Below are positions 10,363-20,955 of a stretch of 64,000 nt of DNA, in pieces. The DNA is from Trichomonas vaginalis G3. Lineage: Eukaryota > Parabasalia > Trichomonadida > Trichomonadidae. The notes beneath the pieces are model-generated. The model was not told where the DNA came from. It saw nothing but the letters and a program-made list of their open reading frames with translations, and made no database searches. The stretch is from the NCBI RefSeq assembly GCF_026262505.1, contig NC_067208.1, positions 5,713,962-5,777,961 on the forward strand, given 5' to 3'. The translations under genes were made by a program, and so were the position numbers. The first letter of the stretch is position 1. Each line of letters begins with the position of its first letter.

Positions 10363-13300
10363 ATGGATGATTCCTCTTCTACTGATCTAGACTCTCAAGA
10401 ATCATCTGTATCTGAAGTCTTATCAGATTCATCATTTGAATACAACTCAGAAGGAAACGCTCACAGTGTTATCGAAATTTCAACAAAGCAACCTCAGGGC
10501 AAACATGAGTCAAATATTAAACCGCGTGTATTTTGCAGCGACAAAATGGATAATAGTTATTATATTGCGAAAAATATTGGCAAATTTACTTCAATAATGA
10601 AATGGCGAAATTTAGATAATTGTTGGAAATCACCTTGCATAATACATTCGAATTGTTTACAAATGCAATGCTTTTCTGACCTACTTTTCGTTGCCTTTAC
10701 AGATAATACAATTTCATTCATCGATTCTGAAAACGGATGCCCTGCATTACCATCGATATTTATTGAAAGTGGAATTCATACAATGAAGTTATGCAAAAGA
10801 AATCATCTTTGCATCATTTCTAATGATAATACTATTCGAATTTGGAAAATTTCTGGCTATAACAGCTGCGAATCAATTTTCAAGCATGTATATCCTCAAA
10901 AATTACCAAAGATTGTTCGCATAAAACTTACATTTTCAAATGAAAATCTGGAAATTGTTCCAATTCTAATGTTTAACCAAGAAACTACATATTTTTCCCC
11001 GAGAGCTAATTATTGGGTATCACTTACAAGAACTTTGCCTGAAGGATTAGTTGATACACGAACACCAGAAACAATTTACCAACTGCAGATTCAATTATTC
11101 GAGCAGATGAGTTGTAATGAGCCACAATTTGTTGATACGTTATGTGAAATAATCAAATCTCTTTCAAATCCGAAAATCAATCTCAAATATTTAATCTTAA
11201 AATATTTCCATAAATTGTTAACATTGGCCATCAAGCATGAAACATATTGTAAATTACAGATGAGAACTATATTAGAATCTGCATTCCAAGTAATTCAAGA
11301 TTCATCTCCAGAATTAGTTGATTTTATTGTAAGATCTCCTGAATATGCTGTTCTTACGAGAGAAACAAACCCGGATGTCATTTCTCTTGATACTGTTATC
11401 AATGAATTGAAAATGGAAAATTATTATTATCAAAAACCAGAAAATCATTGTAATGAACACCAACTCAAGAAAGCAAAGGAAAAAGCCAATGCAGCTCTTG
11501 AAATTGCTTCGAAAGCTTCAGAGTTAGTAGAAAATATTCTTAAAAATATTGATCAAATTATGAGAAAACAACAAGAAGAATCGAAATTGCCGAAATTTGT
11601 TTCTGTTGAAGAGCAACAACACAGCAAAGTTAAAGAAATTGCAATTAAGACTGATAAACCTCAGTTGAATATCAATAAAATCACAGGCCCATTACAAAAG
11701 AATGAACTTGAAAACTTCTTCGAAACAGATGTCGGAAGAATGACTTATAAAGAAATAAATGAAAGGAATGATTACACGAAAAATGCTAGAAGAAATTATC
11801 AGAAGTTTACTGAATGCTACAACAATGCAAATCCACCAGAAATCAAACCTAAAAATACATATGCACGTCAATCAAGACCAGAAAACACTGTTTTGCAAGC
11901 AATTCGGCAAATTTCTAATCAATATACTCAAACACTTAAAACAACAACTGAAAATACTGCAAAAATATCAATTCCAAGAGAAAATAATGGAACTCGGCCA
12001 ATTGATGTTACTAAAGAACCAAGCGAAGAAAACATGGCTATTTTGAATATTTCTCTTAGTGATGGAATGATTAATAGTTCTGAAGACAAAAACATTCTTA
12101 AAAAACAAAGGATTTCTAATAGCAAGCAAACTGATAATAATTCTGTGAAACCATTTGATGAAAACGCTGTTCAACAACAATCGAATTCTGATATTAGTTT
12201 AGTGAAACCATTTGATGAAAAATCAATACAAAAATCTGAAGAAAATAAGTCTTCTGATGAAAATATTCTTCAAAAGCAGAAGACTTCTAATATTAGTTTA
12301 GTGAAACCATTTGATGAAAAATCAATACAAAAATCTGAAGAAAATAAATCTTCTGATGAAAACTTAATTAATAAATCTGATGATAGTTCTATTGATGAAA
12401 ACTTAGTGAAAAATACTGATGAGAAACAAAATTCAATTGATAATGAATTCATTGTAAACCTTACTTCAGATACTGACAGTGAAAGTGAAGCTGAAAAAGA
12501 TGCTGAAGCTCTTGCAGAAATGAAACCAATTCAACTTAAAAATCCATTTTCATTCCCTATTCAATCAAAGACTACAAAACCAACGAAGCCTTTGACAGCA
12601 ACCAAACAGATGCCAATATCTCCGTTCCTTGAAATAAATAAAAAACAACAAAACACAATTAATAATCCTCCTGAATCACAGATTAAATTACAACCAATAT
12701 CTTTGAAAGAATTACCAAAACAACAAATTAAAAATGAACAAAAACAAATTAGCAATCAACAGCAGAAGCAACAATTGACTAAACCTCCTGTTGAAAATAC
12801 AGCTAAAGCTGAAGAACACATTGATGTTTTAGAGATGATGATGAATTTCATTTCAAATAAGAGACCAACACAAACAAATCAAAATCCAAAACCAAAGATT
12901 GTTGAATCAAAACCAAAAGAAAATGTTGAACAGAAGAAACAGATCTCGATAAATAAAGAAGATTATTTCTCAATACCAAGTTTTCCAGAATCAGATGATG
13001 ATGTTGTTGAATTTATCCAAGTAAATAAAGCACCATTCCATCCTTTCAAACCTCTCCACACGAAGAAGATCAGTAACCAATCAAGTCCAACAAAAGATAT
13101 CATTCCTCAGTCTCTGTTTATCCCTCCAGTTCCTTCTGCAACAATAATCAGACAAGAAGTAATTGCAGAAAGAGCTCAAAAACAAGCTGAATTAGAAAAA
13201 CTGAAAAATGAATCAAATAATAATGATCAACAATCAAATCCTGCTCAACAACCAGCTCCACAGAATCAAAATCAACAACTCCCAACAAACATTCAAAGAA

Positions 13301-14811
13301 CTAATTCTGTTCAAAATCAACAAATCTCAGCAGCTTCTTCTCAGTTTTATCACCCGACGAATCAGCAAAAGATTAATTCTGTTCAAAATCAACAAATTGC
13401 AGCAAATACTCAAAGAATTACTCCTGTTCAAAATCAACAAATTGCAACAAACACCCAACAAATCAAAAGTGTTCAAAATCCATCAGCTGCAACAACTCCT
13501 TCTCAGTTAATTCAACAGACAAATTTGCAATCCAATGCTCAAAAGATTAGTTTTGTTCAAAGCCAAGAGAACCAACCAAAATTATTGCCAAATAATCAAC
13601 AAACAAATAATGTTCAAACTCAACAGAATCCTGCAACTATATCACAAGCAAAGAATGTTCAGAGTCAATCAAGTACTCAACCACCAACTGTAAATAATCA
13701 ACAAGCTGTCAATAAACCACCTGTTCAACAGCAAACTCAAAATATCCAACAACAAAACACAGTTCAAATTCAACCATCTCCATCTAAAAATCAGCCAAAA
13801 CCCGGTTCCTCAAATACAAAAGGAAATTCTAATTTCCGACAAGCAAGACTTCAGAATACTCCTGTTTTGCCACCACCTCAACCAAAAACAGTAAGTAATA
13901 CTTACCAACCGCAGCGGACTACTGGAAATTACCTGCAGCAACAGCAGCTATCAGCAATTGAAATTGTTAAGAAACCGGGAGAACTAAAGAAATATTATTC
14001 AGAAATTGAAATGTTGAGACAAAATTTGATAAATAAGAATCCAACAGATTCAAACAGTAAAACAATTCTTAATGCATTAACAAAAACGATGCAAAATACA
14101 ATTACACAATCTCAACAAATGCAAAGTAATTTGTTGAAAATCGCTGGTCCAGTTCTTCCAAGGAATGCAATTCTCCAATTATTGGAATCCACCTGTATAA
14201 CTTCAATTACTCAACTAGTTTATAATATTCCTGCTGTTCAACAAAATACAACCAATTCTAATATTCAGAGTTTGCAAAAAACTGATGTTCAAAATCAACA
14301 GTTTCAAAAGACAGATAAAGTTTCAAAAGATTATGAAGAAGATAAATCTGATTCTGAAGAACCTTCTTTCCCTGAAGAAGAATCTCATCCTTCATCTACA
14401 GATAGCAGCGAAGAATTGTACAATCGCGAAGAAGAATCAACAGAAAGCAGTGAAAAACTATCAGAAGGTTATGGTAAATACAGCGCTGATGGAGTAAAAA
14501 TATTAGAACAGACAACACAATTAAAACAAAGCAACGAAGATGTTGAAGAAAATGTAATTCATCCTCAACAAAGTGAAGTTAAAATTGCAATAAGCAAAGT
14601 CAAAGAAAAAACACCTGCTAAAACTGATCAAAAGCATGAAGTAAAAAAGAAACAAAGGAAAAAGAACAAATATTCTGGAATTCCTTTAGGTGAACAGCCG
14701 AAAGTTGAAGACAGAATGTCGGAGTACATTAGGGCTTATAACAGTCAAACAACCAAACCTCCGACTGTTACTAAACTTTCTGAAAGCTCTGATGATTCTA
14801 GTTCAAATTAA
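10363..14811 (+). CDS. Large HIRA-like protein with a long Q/N-rich disordered tail
   Basis: This is an intact 1482-residue protein. After an acidic Ser-rich leader (1-40), residues about 55-230 contain beta-repeat stretches such as LLFVAFTDNTISFIDSENG, LCIISNDNTIRIWKISG and VPILMFNQETTYFSPRANYW. They follow the order of the C-terminal Hira domain of the HIRA/Hir histone chaperone (a DNTIS...D.ENG strand, then NDNTIRIWKI, then a YYSP..NYW-like element). Residues 240-330 are helical. From about 370 onward the protein is disordered: Lys/Glu-rich, two exact copies of a SLVKPFDEKSIQKSEENKSS module, then roughly 400 residues rich in Q, N, P and S with recurrent SVQNQQI units, and acidic SSEE patches near the end. 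The N-terminal WD40 propeller of canonical HIRA is not in this ORF. The assignment is by pattern only; a different propeller-type scaffold is possible. Confidence 0.5.
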   Translation: MDDSSSTDLDSQESSVSEVLSDSSFEYNSEGNAHSVIEISTKQPQGKHESNIKPRVFCSDKMDNSYYIAKNIGKFTSIMKWRNLDNCWKSPCIIHSNCLQMQCFSDLLFVAFTDNTISFIDSENGCPALPSIFIESGIHTMKLCKRNHLCIISNDNTIRIWKISGYNSCESIFKHVYPQKLPKIVRIKLTFSNENLEIVPILMFNQETTYFSPRANYWVSLTRTLPEGLVDTRTPETIYQLQIQLFEQMSCNEPQFVDTLCEIIKSLSNPKINLKYLILKYFHKLLTLAIKHETYCKLQMRTILESAFQVIQDSSPELVDFIVRSPEYAVLTRETNPDVISLDTVINELKMENYYYQKPENHCNEHQLKKAKEKANAALEIASKASELVENILKNIDQIMRKQQEESKLPKFVSVEEQQHSKVKEIAIKTDKPQLNINKITGPLQKNELENFFETDVGRMTYKEINERNDYTKNARRNYQKFTECYNNANPPEIKPKNTYARQSRPENTVLQAIRQISNQYTQTLKTTTENTAKISIPRENNGTRPIDVTKEPSEENMAILNISLSDGMINSSEDKNILKKQRISNSKQTDNNSVKPFDENAVQQQSNSDISLVKPFDEKSIQKSEENKSSDENILQKQKTSNISLVKPFDEKSIQKSEENKSSDENLINKSDDSSIDENLVKNTDEKQNSIDNEFIVNLTSDTDSESEAEKDAEALAEMKPIQLKNPFSFPIQSKTTKPTKPLTATKQMPISPFLEINKKQQNTINNPPESQIKLQPISLKELPKQQIKNEQKQISNQQQKQQLTKPPVENTAKAEEHIDVLEMMMNFISNKRPTQTNQNPKPKIVESKPKENVEQKKQISINKEDYFSIPSFPESDDDVVEFIQVNKAPFHPFKPLHTKKISNQSSPTKDIIPQSLFIPPVPSATIIRQEVIAERAQKQAELEKLKNESNNNDQQSNPAQQPAPQNQNQQLPTNIQRTNSVQNQQISAASSQFYHPTNQQKINSVQNQQIAANTQRITPVQNQQIATNTQQIKSVQNPSAATTPSQLIQQTNLQSNAQKISFVQSQENQPKLLPNNQQTNNVQTQQNPATISQAKNVQSQSSTQPPTVNNQQAVNKPPVQQQTQNIQQQNTVQIQPSPSKNQPKPGSSNTKGNSNFRQARLQNTPVLPPPQPKTVSNTYQPQRTTGNYLQQQQLSAIEIVKKPGELKKYYSEIEMLRQNLINKNPTDSNSKTILNALTKTMQNTITQSQQMQSNLLKIAGPVLPRNAILQLLESTCITSITQLVYNIPAVQQNTTNSNIQSLQKTDVQNQQFQKTDKVSKDYEEDKSDSEEPSFPEEESHPSSTDSSEELYNREEESTESSEKLSEGYGKYSADGVKILEQTTQLKQSNEDVEENVIHPQQSEVKIAISKVKEKTPAKTDQKHEVKKKQRKKNKYSGIPLGEQPKVEDRMSEYIRAYNSQTTKPPTVTKLSESSDDSSSN
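12190..12362 (+). repeat. In-gene tandem duplication of a PFDEKSIQKSEENK module
   Basis: Two direct copies of about 60 bp (starting near 12198 and 12300, beginning TTAGTGAAACCATTTGATGA) encode the same 19-residue acidic-basic segment. A third, shorter relative lies just upstream at about 12146. Near identity at DNA level indicates recent duplication. Confidence 0.7.
13288..13640 (+). repeat. Degenerate Q/N repeat (VQNQQI units)
   Basis: Five or more spaced copies of GTTCAAAATCAACAAAT-like DNA encode SVQNQQI/PVQNQQI. They form the core of the Q/N-rich tail of the HIRA-like protein. Confidence 0.6.
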
Positions 14812-15530
14812 AATTTATTGTTTTATTGTTTATTTAATTTATATAAAATAAAGTTCTTTAATATCTCAGTGTTTAATAAATATAGAGCATGATTTGAGGG
14901 AAGTTTATGATCCCATTCTTCCTGGCAAAAGTACATTTAATTTCACGGCATATTTGGAGAAAGATGGTACTCGTACATATATAAATTCAACGATAAAAGA
15001 ATACTATTTTTCTTTCCAAATAATCATTCATTATGCCAAAATTGATCCTGAAATTATTGAATATGATGAAAAAGCATATTTATAATTGTAATTTGAGTCA
15101 AGTGATAAAGGCGATAAAAGTGATTCTGGTGAAACAGTTTCAATACATTCAGATGATATGAATGATTTAAATTTGGAATTATTAAATGCTCCAAAATTGC
15201 AAACAAACTTTTTGGACACTGATACAGATGAGGATTCTGGAGAGTCTCTCTCAATACACACAGATGAAATTACAACAAATGAACTTGAAATATAATTGTA
15301 ATCTATAATGTCCTCTCTTTGATTTTGACTAAATTCAATTTTTTTCTAATTAATTTAATATCATAAAAAGAACTGATAAAAACATTATTTTCGATAGTCT
15401 ATATTACTTTTTACTAGTAATCAATAAAAATATATAAAAATTTAAAAAAATATCTAATTTTTTTTTATTTAAATAATAAAATTATTTAAACTCAATATAA
15501 TATATGTGTACTATATGTAACAGAAAAGCG
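14812..15530. other. Spacer with a decayed coding relic
   Basis: It holds the broken frame 14885-15295 described separately; the remainder (15296-15530) is AT-rich with no feature seen. Confidence 0.5.
14885..15295 (+). pseudogene. Relic of an unidentified acidic protein gene
   Basis: The frame reads HDLREVYDPILPGKSTFNF and continues to DEKAYL, then meets two stops two codons apart, and resumes in the same frame with ESSDKGDKSDSGETVSIHSD to a final stop at 15295. The tail contains two related units, DSGETVSIHSDDM and DSGESLSIHTDE. Intact composition on both sides of the closely spaced stops suggests a recently inactivated gene, or stop codons inside a short in-frame intron-like gap. No family is recognised. 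Confidence 0.4.
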
Positions 15531-16403
15531 TTAAACTATTGTTTGCGCGTTATCATTGGTGTTCAATATTGGAGTTTTGATTTGGTTCTTTTCCTTGAAT
15601 TTTTTTACAAGGAATATAGTAACAAGTACAATGAATATCAAAAGAACTATTGATATTATCACGAAAACAACAATTAAAGTTGGAGTGAAGAATCCAAGGT
15701 TGCATTGTAGTTTAGAAATGGAAAGTGATGCTTTAGGAAATAGCAATGATGATTCCTCGCTTAATTTAGGAATTTGTTGAATAAAACATTTCTTATTTTG
15801 CATTTGATAGTCAGTCCCTTGATATGTTAAATCAAAGGCATTCTTTGATGATAATATCCTTAAAAAGTATGATAGAGAAGTTGAATATTCGCAATTTTTA
15901 ACGCAAGAATTTTCTGGGTGTTCTACATCAGTTTCGTTGATAAATGCGACTTCAGTTGATGTATCTTGCTTGTCAAATTGAAGAATTGTCTTTGACTTTT
16001 CTTGTTTTGTATTGAAGAAACAATAAAATTTATAATCGTCAGGAATTTCGGCATGGAAGCTTAACTTGTTGTGAATTAAGTACATTTCATCAGAACAATA
16101 GGCCTCGCTTGCTGACCATATAAGTAATTGTATCTCTTTGTTTTTATTATTTTGAAATTTAAGATTCGATTCGGATTTTATGAAAAAGCTTGAGCCATTA
16201 AAATTGTTAAGATGGGTAATCTTATTTTTGTATGATTGAGTGATGTTAATATCGATATCTGTTGAGGATGCAAAAGAAAATACTGTAAATACGCTATCAT
16301 TGGTTTCAAAGTTAACTAATTCATTTGGTTGGACCTGGAAACTCGAATATCCTGGATTAATGTTCATTGAGTATCCAAGAGAGTGCAAGAAAAACGGGAA
16401 CAT
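15531..16403 (-). CDS. Single-pass membrane protein of unknown function
   Basis: This is an intact 290-residue protein. A strongly hydrophobic helix near residues 240-265 (TLIVVFVIISIVLLIFIVLV) is followed by a short basic cytosolic tail (KKFKEKNQ). The roughly 235 residues before it are polar, with Cys pairs and several N-x-S/T sites (for example NFNGSS), which suits a lumenal or extracellular domain. The N terminus MFPFFLHSLGYSM is only weakly hydrophobic, so a signal peptide is doubtful or the true start lies upstream. Trichomonads have large families of such surface proteins, but no named family is recognised. It is divergent from the small ORF at 16442 with only 38 bp between start codons. 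Confidence 0.65.
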   Translation of the reverse strand: MFPFFLHSLGYSMNINPGYSSFQVQPNELVNFETNDSVFTVFSFASSTDIDINITQSYKNKITHLNNFNGSSFFIKSESNLKFQNNKNKEIQLLIWSASEAYCSDEMYLIHNKLSFHAEIPDDYKFYCFFNTKQEKSKTILQFDKQDTSTEVAFINETDVEHPENSCVKNCEYSTSLSYFLRILSSKNAFDLTYQGTDYQMQNKKCFIQQIPKLSEESSLLFPKASLSISKLQCNLGFFTPTLIVVFVIISIVLLIFIVLVTIFLVKKFKEKNQIKTPILNTNDNAQTIV

Positions 16404-16441
16404 CTATTTTTGAATATTTTTTTTTATTTTAGAAGAAAAAA

Positions 16442-16639
16442 ATGGATGGTTTTATCTATGTATGCAAAGATATCTTTTCGCAACTATGTTTTTGTTTGAA
16501 GCCATATGACCAATGGTTTCAGGACCGTCAACCACCAAATGGAACGGGCGAATTCTTAGCAATCGGCCAAATTAACGATTCAAGTACACCAAGCGAACTT
16601 TTTGATGAAGATCCTCAACATAATGAGGAAGATGTTTAG
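16442..16639 (+). CDS. Small 65-residue protein, hypothetical
   Basis: It begins 38 bp from the divergent start of the membrane-protein gene and ends in TAG. The composition is protein-like (YVCKDIFSQLCFCLKPYDQW, then NGTGEFLAIGQ and an acidic end DEDPQHNEEDV), richer in GC than the flanks. It could be a short gene in its own right or the 5' remnant of a longer one. No family is recognised. Confidence 0.4.
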   Translation: MDGFIYVCKDIFSQLCFCLKPYDQWFQDRQPPNGTGEFLAIGQINDSSTPSELFDEDPQHNEEDV

Positions 16640-17272
16640 GACTGACTTATGTTGTTCCAATCTTTCCTAGAAAATCAATTTTATTTAATGAATCATCAAA
16701 AACAGGGATTACCATTTGCTCATGTCATGCTTCGCCTATTTTTGACTTTTGGCTCAAAACTCTTTACAAATATACCAAAATTTTATATCAAATTACAGTT
16801 AAATTATGTCAACTGTTCCTAGGCATTATATGAATTGCACAAGTTCTTATATCAATGTACAATCATAACAACAATGTTTGAAATAAAATTATTAAATTTT
16901 AAAAAGTATTTTTAGTAAAAAATAACATATTTCCTAAATGACTGAGGCAACTTGTAAAGGTAAACTCATTAAATAAATGACTATAATTTCATAAAAATAA
17001 TTTTTGGGAATTAAGAGAAATCAAGTATAGTCTATGCTATAGATTTATCTTTTTCGGTTTATAATGAATGATTTGTTCGGAAAATCTGATTAATTTTTTT
17101 CTGAAATAGAAAGAACGTAAAATAGCTCGGATCTCAGGGGCTCTTTGTAAATTATTTGCTTTGATGGTAGATGTCAAGATGAATCGATTGAATTTTTGTT
17201 GATATTGAAAAAAAAAATCAAAAGCCGAGCAATATGATATCAAATCCGGAAGGAGATAATAAAACAATCAAG
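16640..17272. other. AT-rich spacer, nothing identified
   Basis: No coding-like frame, repeat pair or RNA structure was seen. Confidence 0.5.
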
Positions 17273-17671
17273 TTAACTTATATTTAGTGATGATGCGATT
17301 GTTTCGTATAATTTTTCGAGTTGATCAACGCTTTCAACATATTTTTCTAAATAATCTTGATCATTCTGATCAATTTCATCTTCACTTGCAGAAAACGCCG
17401 CGATGTTCTCGATTGATTCATTATATTGAGAATTCTGATCTGATTGTTGTGGTGGAATCGGTTTTGGTGGTTCTTCTTTTGGAACATTTTGCTTTCTACC
17501 TAAATAACTTGATAATGTGAATCGTGATCTTGGAAGAGGAAGTAAATATTGAGGGACTGTGAAATTATCTGATGTTAAGGAAGTATGATATTGGCAGAGT
17601 TCATCAACATATGAAAGTCTATTAAATGATGTATCTGAAATGTTATTTTCAATGTAAAATCCACTATCCAT
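17273..17671 (-). CDS. Small acidic hypothetical protein
   Basis: This intact 132-residue frame has a Pro/Gln-rich centre (EEPPKPIPPQQSDQNSQ) and an acidic helical end (DEIDQNDQDYLEKYVESVDQ) that could form a short coiled coil. Codon use resembles neighbouring genes. No domain is recognised; it is probably a real disordered or adaptor-type protein. Confidence 0.55.
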   Translation of the reverse strand: MDSGFYIENNISDTSFNRLSYVDELCQYHTSLTSDNFTVPQYLLPLPRSRFTLSSYLGRKQNVPKEEPPKPIPPQQSDQNSQYNESIENIAAFSASEDEIDQNDQDYLEKYVESVDQLEKLYETIASSLNIS

Positions 17672-17904
17672 GAATCTAAAATAATAAAATTAATATTATC
17701 GTATACAGGCGTGTAGCATTGAAACTTATAAAAATTATGAGAAAGAATTAGATGCTTTTAATGAATTACACAGTGAAGAATGATTTGGTCAAAATCTAAG
17801 ACCCTTATCTGATTCTTATTTCTGCATTTTGATGTTGGCATTGTTGCAAATAATTATTATTAAGATTTAATACTAAAATTGTTTATTCAAATAAAAGAAA
17901 TAGT

Positions 17905-19592
17905 TTAGGCAATTCGGCAGTTTTTATCCTTCTTTGCCCTCTTTTCAATCATTGCGATGATCTTTTTGTTACCCTTAAGCTTTGCACTATTGTAAATAAA
18001 CTCATCAATTAGAGCGCCTTTCTTAAGAAGAGATTTGACTAAGTCAACTTGTTCCTGTTCAATAGCGTAGAAAAGTGGAAGCTTTTCATAATAAATTTAA
18101 TAAAGAATTTGGCTATGTTCATCATACTCTTTGAAAGGTATATTAACATCTGCCTTGTTTTCAATTAAGAACTTTACAATATCTGTATAATTATTTCTAA
18201 ATGCTATAATCAAAGGTGTTTCGACATTAAACAACAAAGAATTTCGTTGTAAAAATAAAATAGAACTCTGTGTCTCTTCTTGTTAACAGATTTATTAACA
18301 TTTGCGCCTTTTCCAACAAGTAATTTGACTATCTTTAAATAGTTATGTGTTGTTGCAATCGTTAACGCAGTATCTTGGTTCATTTCACCAACGACAAAAT
18401 CAATGTCAGAGCCGTTTGAAAGAAGAACTTTTACGACATCATAATAGCCATTACTGCAAGCAACTGTCAAAGGAGTATCCAGCCTTTCTCCATTATATAC
18501 GAATTTGTTTGGATCTGCACCATTTTCAATGAGTACTTTGCATAAGTCTGGATCATCATTCTTGCATGCGATAATCAGGGGTGTTTCTCCTTCTTCGATC
18601 TCTGATTCTAAGTAAATTGTACATGTTGTAACGTAATTGATATTTGCTTGTTTTTCAAGGAGAATTTTGACAAAATCAACTAAACCTGATCTGACAGCCA
18701 TCGAAAGGGAAGTTACTTTTACAGTCTTGTCGCTGTGATGCTCGTATACATCATTGATGTCGTAGCTATTGCATAGAAGGAATAAGGCCATTTTGATGTT
18801 GTAAAATTTCATACACATCGCCATTGAAATTTCTTCACATTCAGTATTTTTGAGTAGCCATTGAATTATTTCTGTGCTGCAGTGATTTTCTATAGCTGTC
18901 TCAAGCTTGTACTTGAATTTTTGTTGGTAGTTTTGGCCTAAAATCTGCATAATTTCGAAGTTTCCACCTTCGATTGCATATTCTTCCGTATCTTCTGTGG
19001 GTTCAACTCCTCTGAGTAAAAGGTACTTGAAGCATTCTATACTGCCATATTTGGCAGCTATATCTATCAAAGGAATTATGTCATAAAAATCGTTAAAATT
19101 GAAACTCGGATCTGCAGTGTGTTTCTTTAATTCTTCGACTTTATCCCATGTCACGAAGTAACATATTGAGTTTGGTGGGTAAATATTAAGAACATCATCA
19201 ACAGTTACCTCTGTTTCCAAGAAATTTGTAGAATATCCTTTGCTTTTGAGGACAATATTAAAGTTTTCGCTTTCTATAAATGGATTGTATCGGAATTCCT
19301 GAGATACTTTGATGTAAGCGTCAGCATATGCATTGATGTATTTTTGTTTCTTGGATGAAGCATAATCAAGTGAATCCAAAGCGAATTTTTTGAGTGAGTT
19401 TTCTGATGTGACTATCGACATTAATTCTGGAATAAGCTTTTCCTTATTTTCATTATTCATTGACCAAATAACTCTTTGAATTTCCATTACATACTTCATT
19501 TGCGATGGATAGTTGGCATTTTCTATTGGATTCAACTTTAATGTTGGATTAATTGGCTGCTTTTCGAGAGATATGTCATCCATCTTTTTCAA
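17905..19592 (-). pseudogene. Ankyrin repeat protein gene, frame broken near its 3' end
   Basis: The main minus-strand frame (19592 down to 18210) encodes 460 residues. It has a helical N-terminal region (QMKYVMEIQRVIWSMNNENK, DUF3447-related in layout), then at least five ankyrin units (for example EGETPLIIACKNDDPDLCKV, DTPLTVACSNGYYDVVKVLL, DTALTIATTHNYLKIVKLLV). Downstream the ankyrin pattern continues in other frames, VETPLIIAFRNNYTDIVKFL at about 18150-18210 and LPLFYAIEQEQVDLVKSLLK at about 18000-18080, ending at the stop at 17905. So the gene originally had two or more further repeats. The shift before 18210 and another before about 18090 are recent decay or base-calling errors. An ATG at 19583 (MDDISLEK) is an alternative start. 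Confidence 0.7.
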
Positions 19593-20542
19593 TAAAAATT
19601 TAAAAAATGTAAATAATTTAATAAAGTTTAAATCTTATTTTGTCGATGTAATATTAATATATTTGATTTCAGCAAAAAGGAAGTGAAAACTTTTCAATGG
19701 CAAAAAACCGGTTTTTTACACAAAAAAAATTGAAAATTATAAAATCCTACTGATATATATCTTATGTAAATTTTCAAAGATACATATTTTCAAAGAAAAC
19801 AAAACGATATCATTCTCAAATATTTTATTCAAAAACAACATGATTTTCTATATTAAAATATTGAGCTATTATTAGATATTAAATAACTTATGTAAAATAT
19901 TTTATTTGAATTAAATTAACAATTTGATATTAAGGGCGCGCCCGGGAGGATCATGTAAACTTCAGAATTTAGAACCTTAATTTTTAAGCAATTACTTGGT
20001 ACCTAAATAGGTAGTAAAACTCTAAAAATATCAAAAAGTACAACTTGGCTCCATAATAATCCTGTCATGGTGGCAGTTTGTATTCCCTAGTATTTTCCTC
20101 TTGAATCTCTTTTTCTGTCGAAATTAAATTCAAATCTCAGAAGTAGAAGTGAATAATCGACTTATTGCTGCTATTATACGAATAAACAAATCCATTATAT
20201 TATTTTTATTTACATAATATCTGTTTGAAGTTCATAATTCTATAAATTTAAAACATTATCTTGATAGTTTTTGATACTGTTTAATAGGTTTTTGGCACCT
20301 TATTTAGTAATTACAACGTATCGAGTCGATCTGAACTTAATTTTCGGAAATTTAAAATATTTATCATAAGTAAAATCTGATTTGAAATTTATATTTAATT
20401 ACTATATTTTGCATAATCCTAAGTAGCTTTTGTAAAAATTCATCAAAAAAAATTTTAACGTGCTTTAATTTTTTATTTTTTTAAAATAAGACATATTATT
20501 ATATAACTAGAATATTTACAAATTTTACTGCTTTCAAAAATT

Positions 20543-20572
20543 TAATCCTCCTCCTCTCAAATAAACGTACAT
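20543..20572 (+). repeat. 30-bp direct repeat, copy 1
   Basis: It is identical over 30 bp to 20926-20955 (starts TAATCCTCCTCCTCTCAAAT), with related bases continuing for several more positions (CCGAGTG against GCGGGTG). The copies are 383 bp apart in non-coding DNA and may be the ends of a small element in direct orientation. Confidence 0.7.
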
Positions 20573-20925
20573 CCGAGTGGCCTGTTTTTTGCAAAAAATA
20601 AAATTTCATTTTTTTATGCTTAAAAAGTCAGAATTTTTATTTGCTTCTGGGATATATGATGGCTATATCAGACGCCCGTTCTTTTTGATACTCAACATTA
20701 AACATAAAACTTAGCTGTTAAGGCTCTTCTGAAAATATTTTTTTTTCGAAAAATTTGCAAAAAAAATCAAAAAATTTAAAAATCCCCGAATCTGCAGGGA
20801 TTTTAAAAAATTCTTTTTAGTAAAACTTAAGGATATTGTATCAGATATATTGGTATGGGCAAATTCAATTTTAATACAATATTCATCGAGATATTGCGCT
20901 AACGAAGCGTTCAAAATTGAGAGGG

Positions 20926-20955
20926 TAATCCTCCTCCTCTCAAATAAACGTACAT
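20926..20955 (+). repeat. 30-bp direct repeat, copy 2
   Basis: Second copy of the repeat at 20543-20572. It is preceded by TTGAGAGGG, a word that recurs near other intergenic elements in this window. Confidence 0.7.

Noticed and set aside
17037-17267. 76-codon minus-strand frame beside the small acidic gene
   Set aside because: AT-driven composition and no domain; unlikely to be coding.
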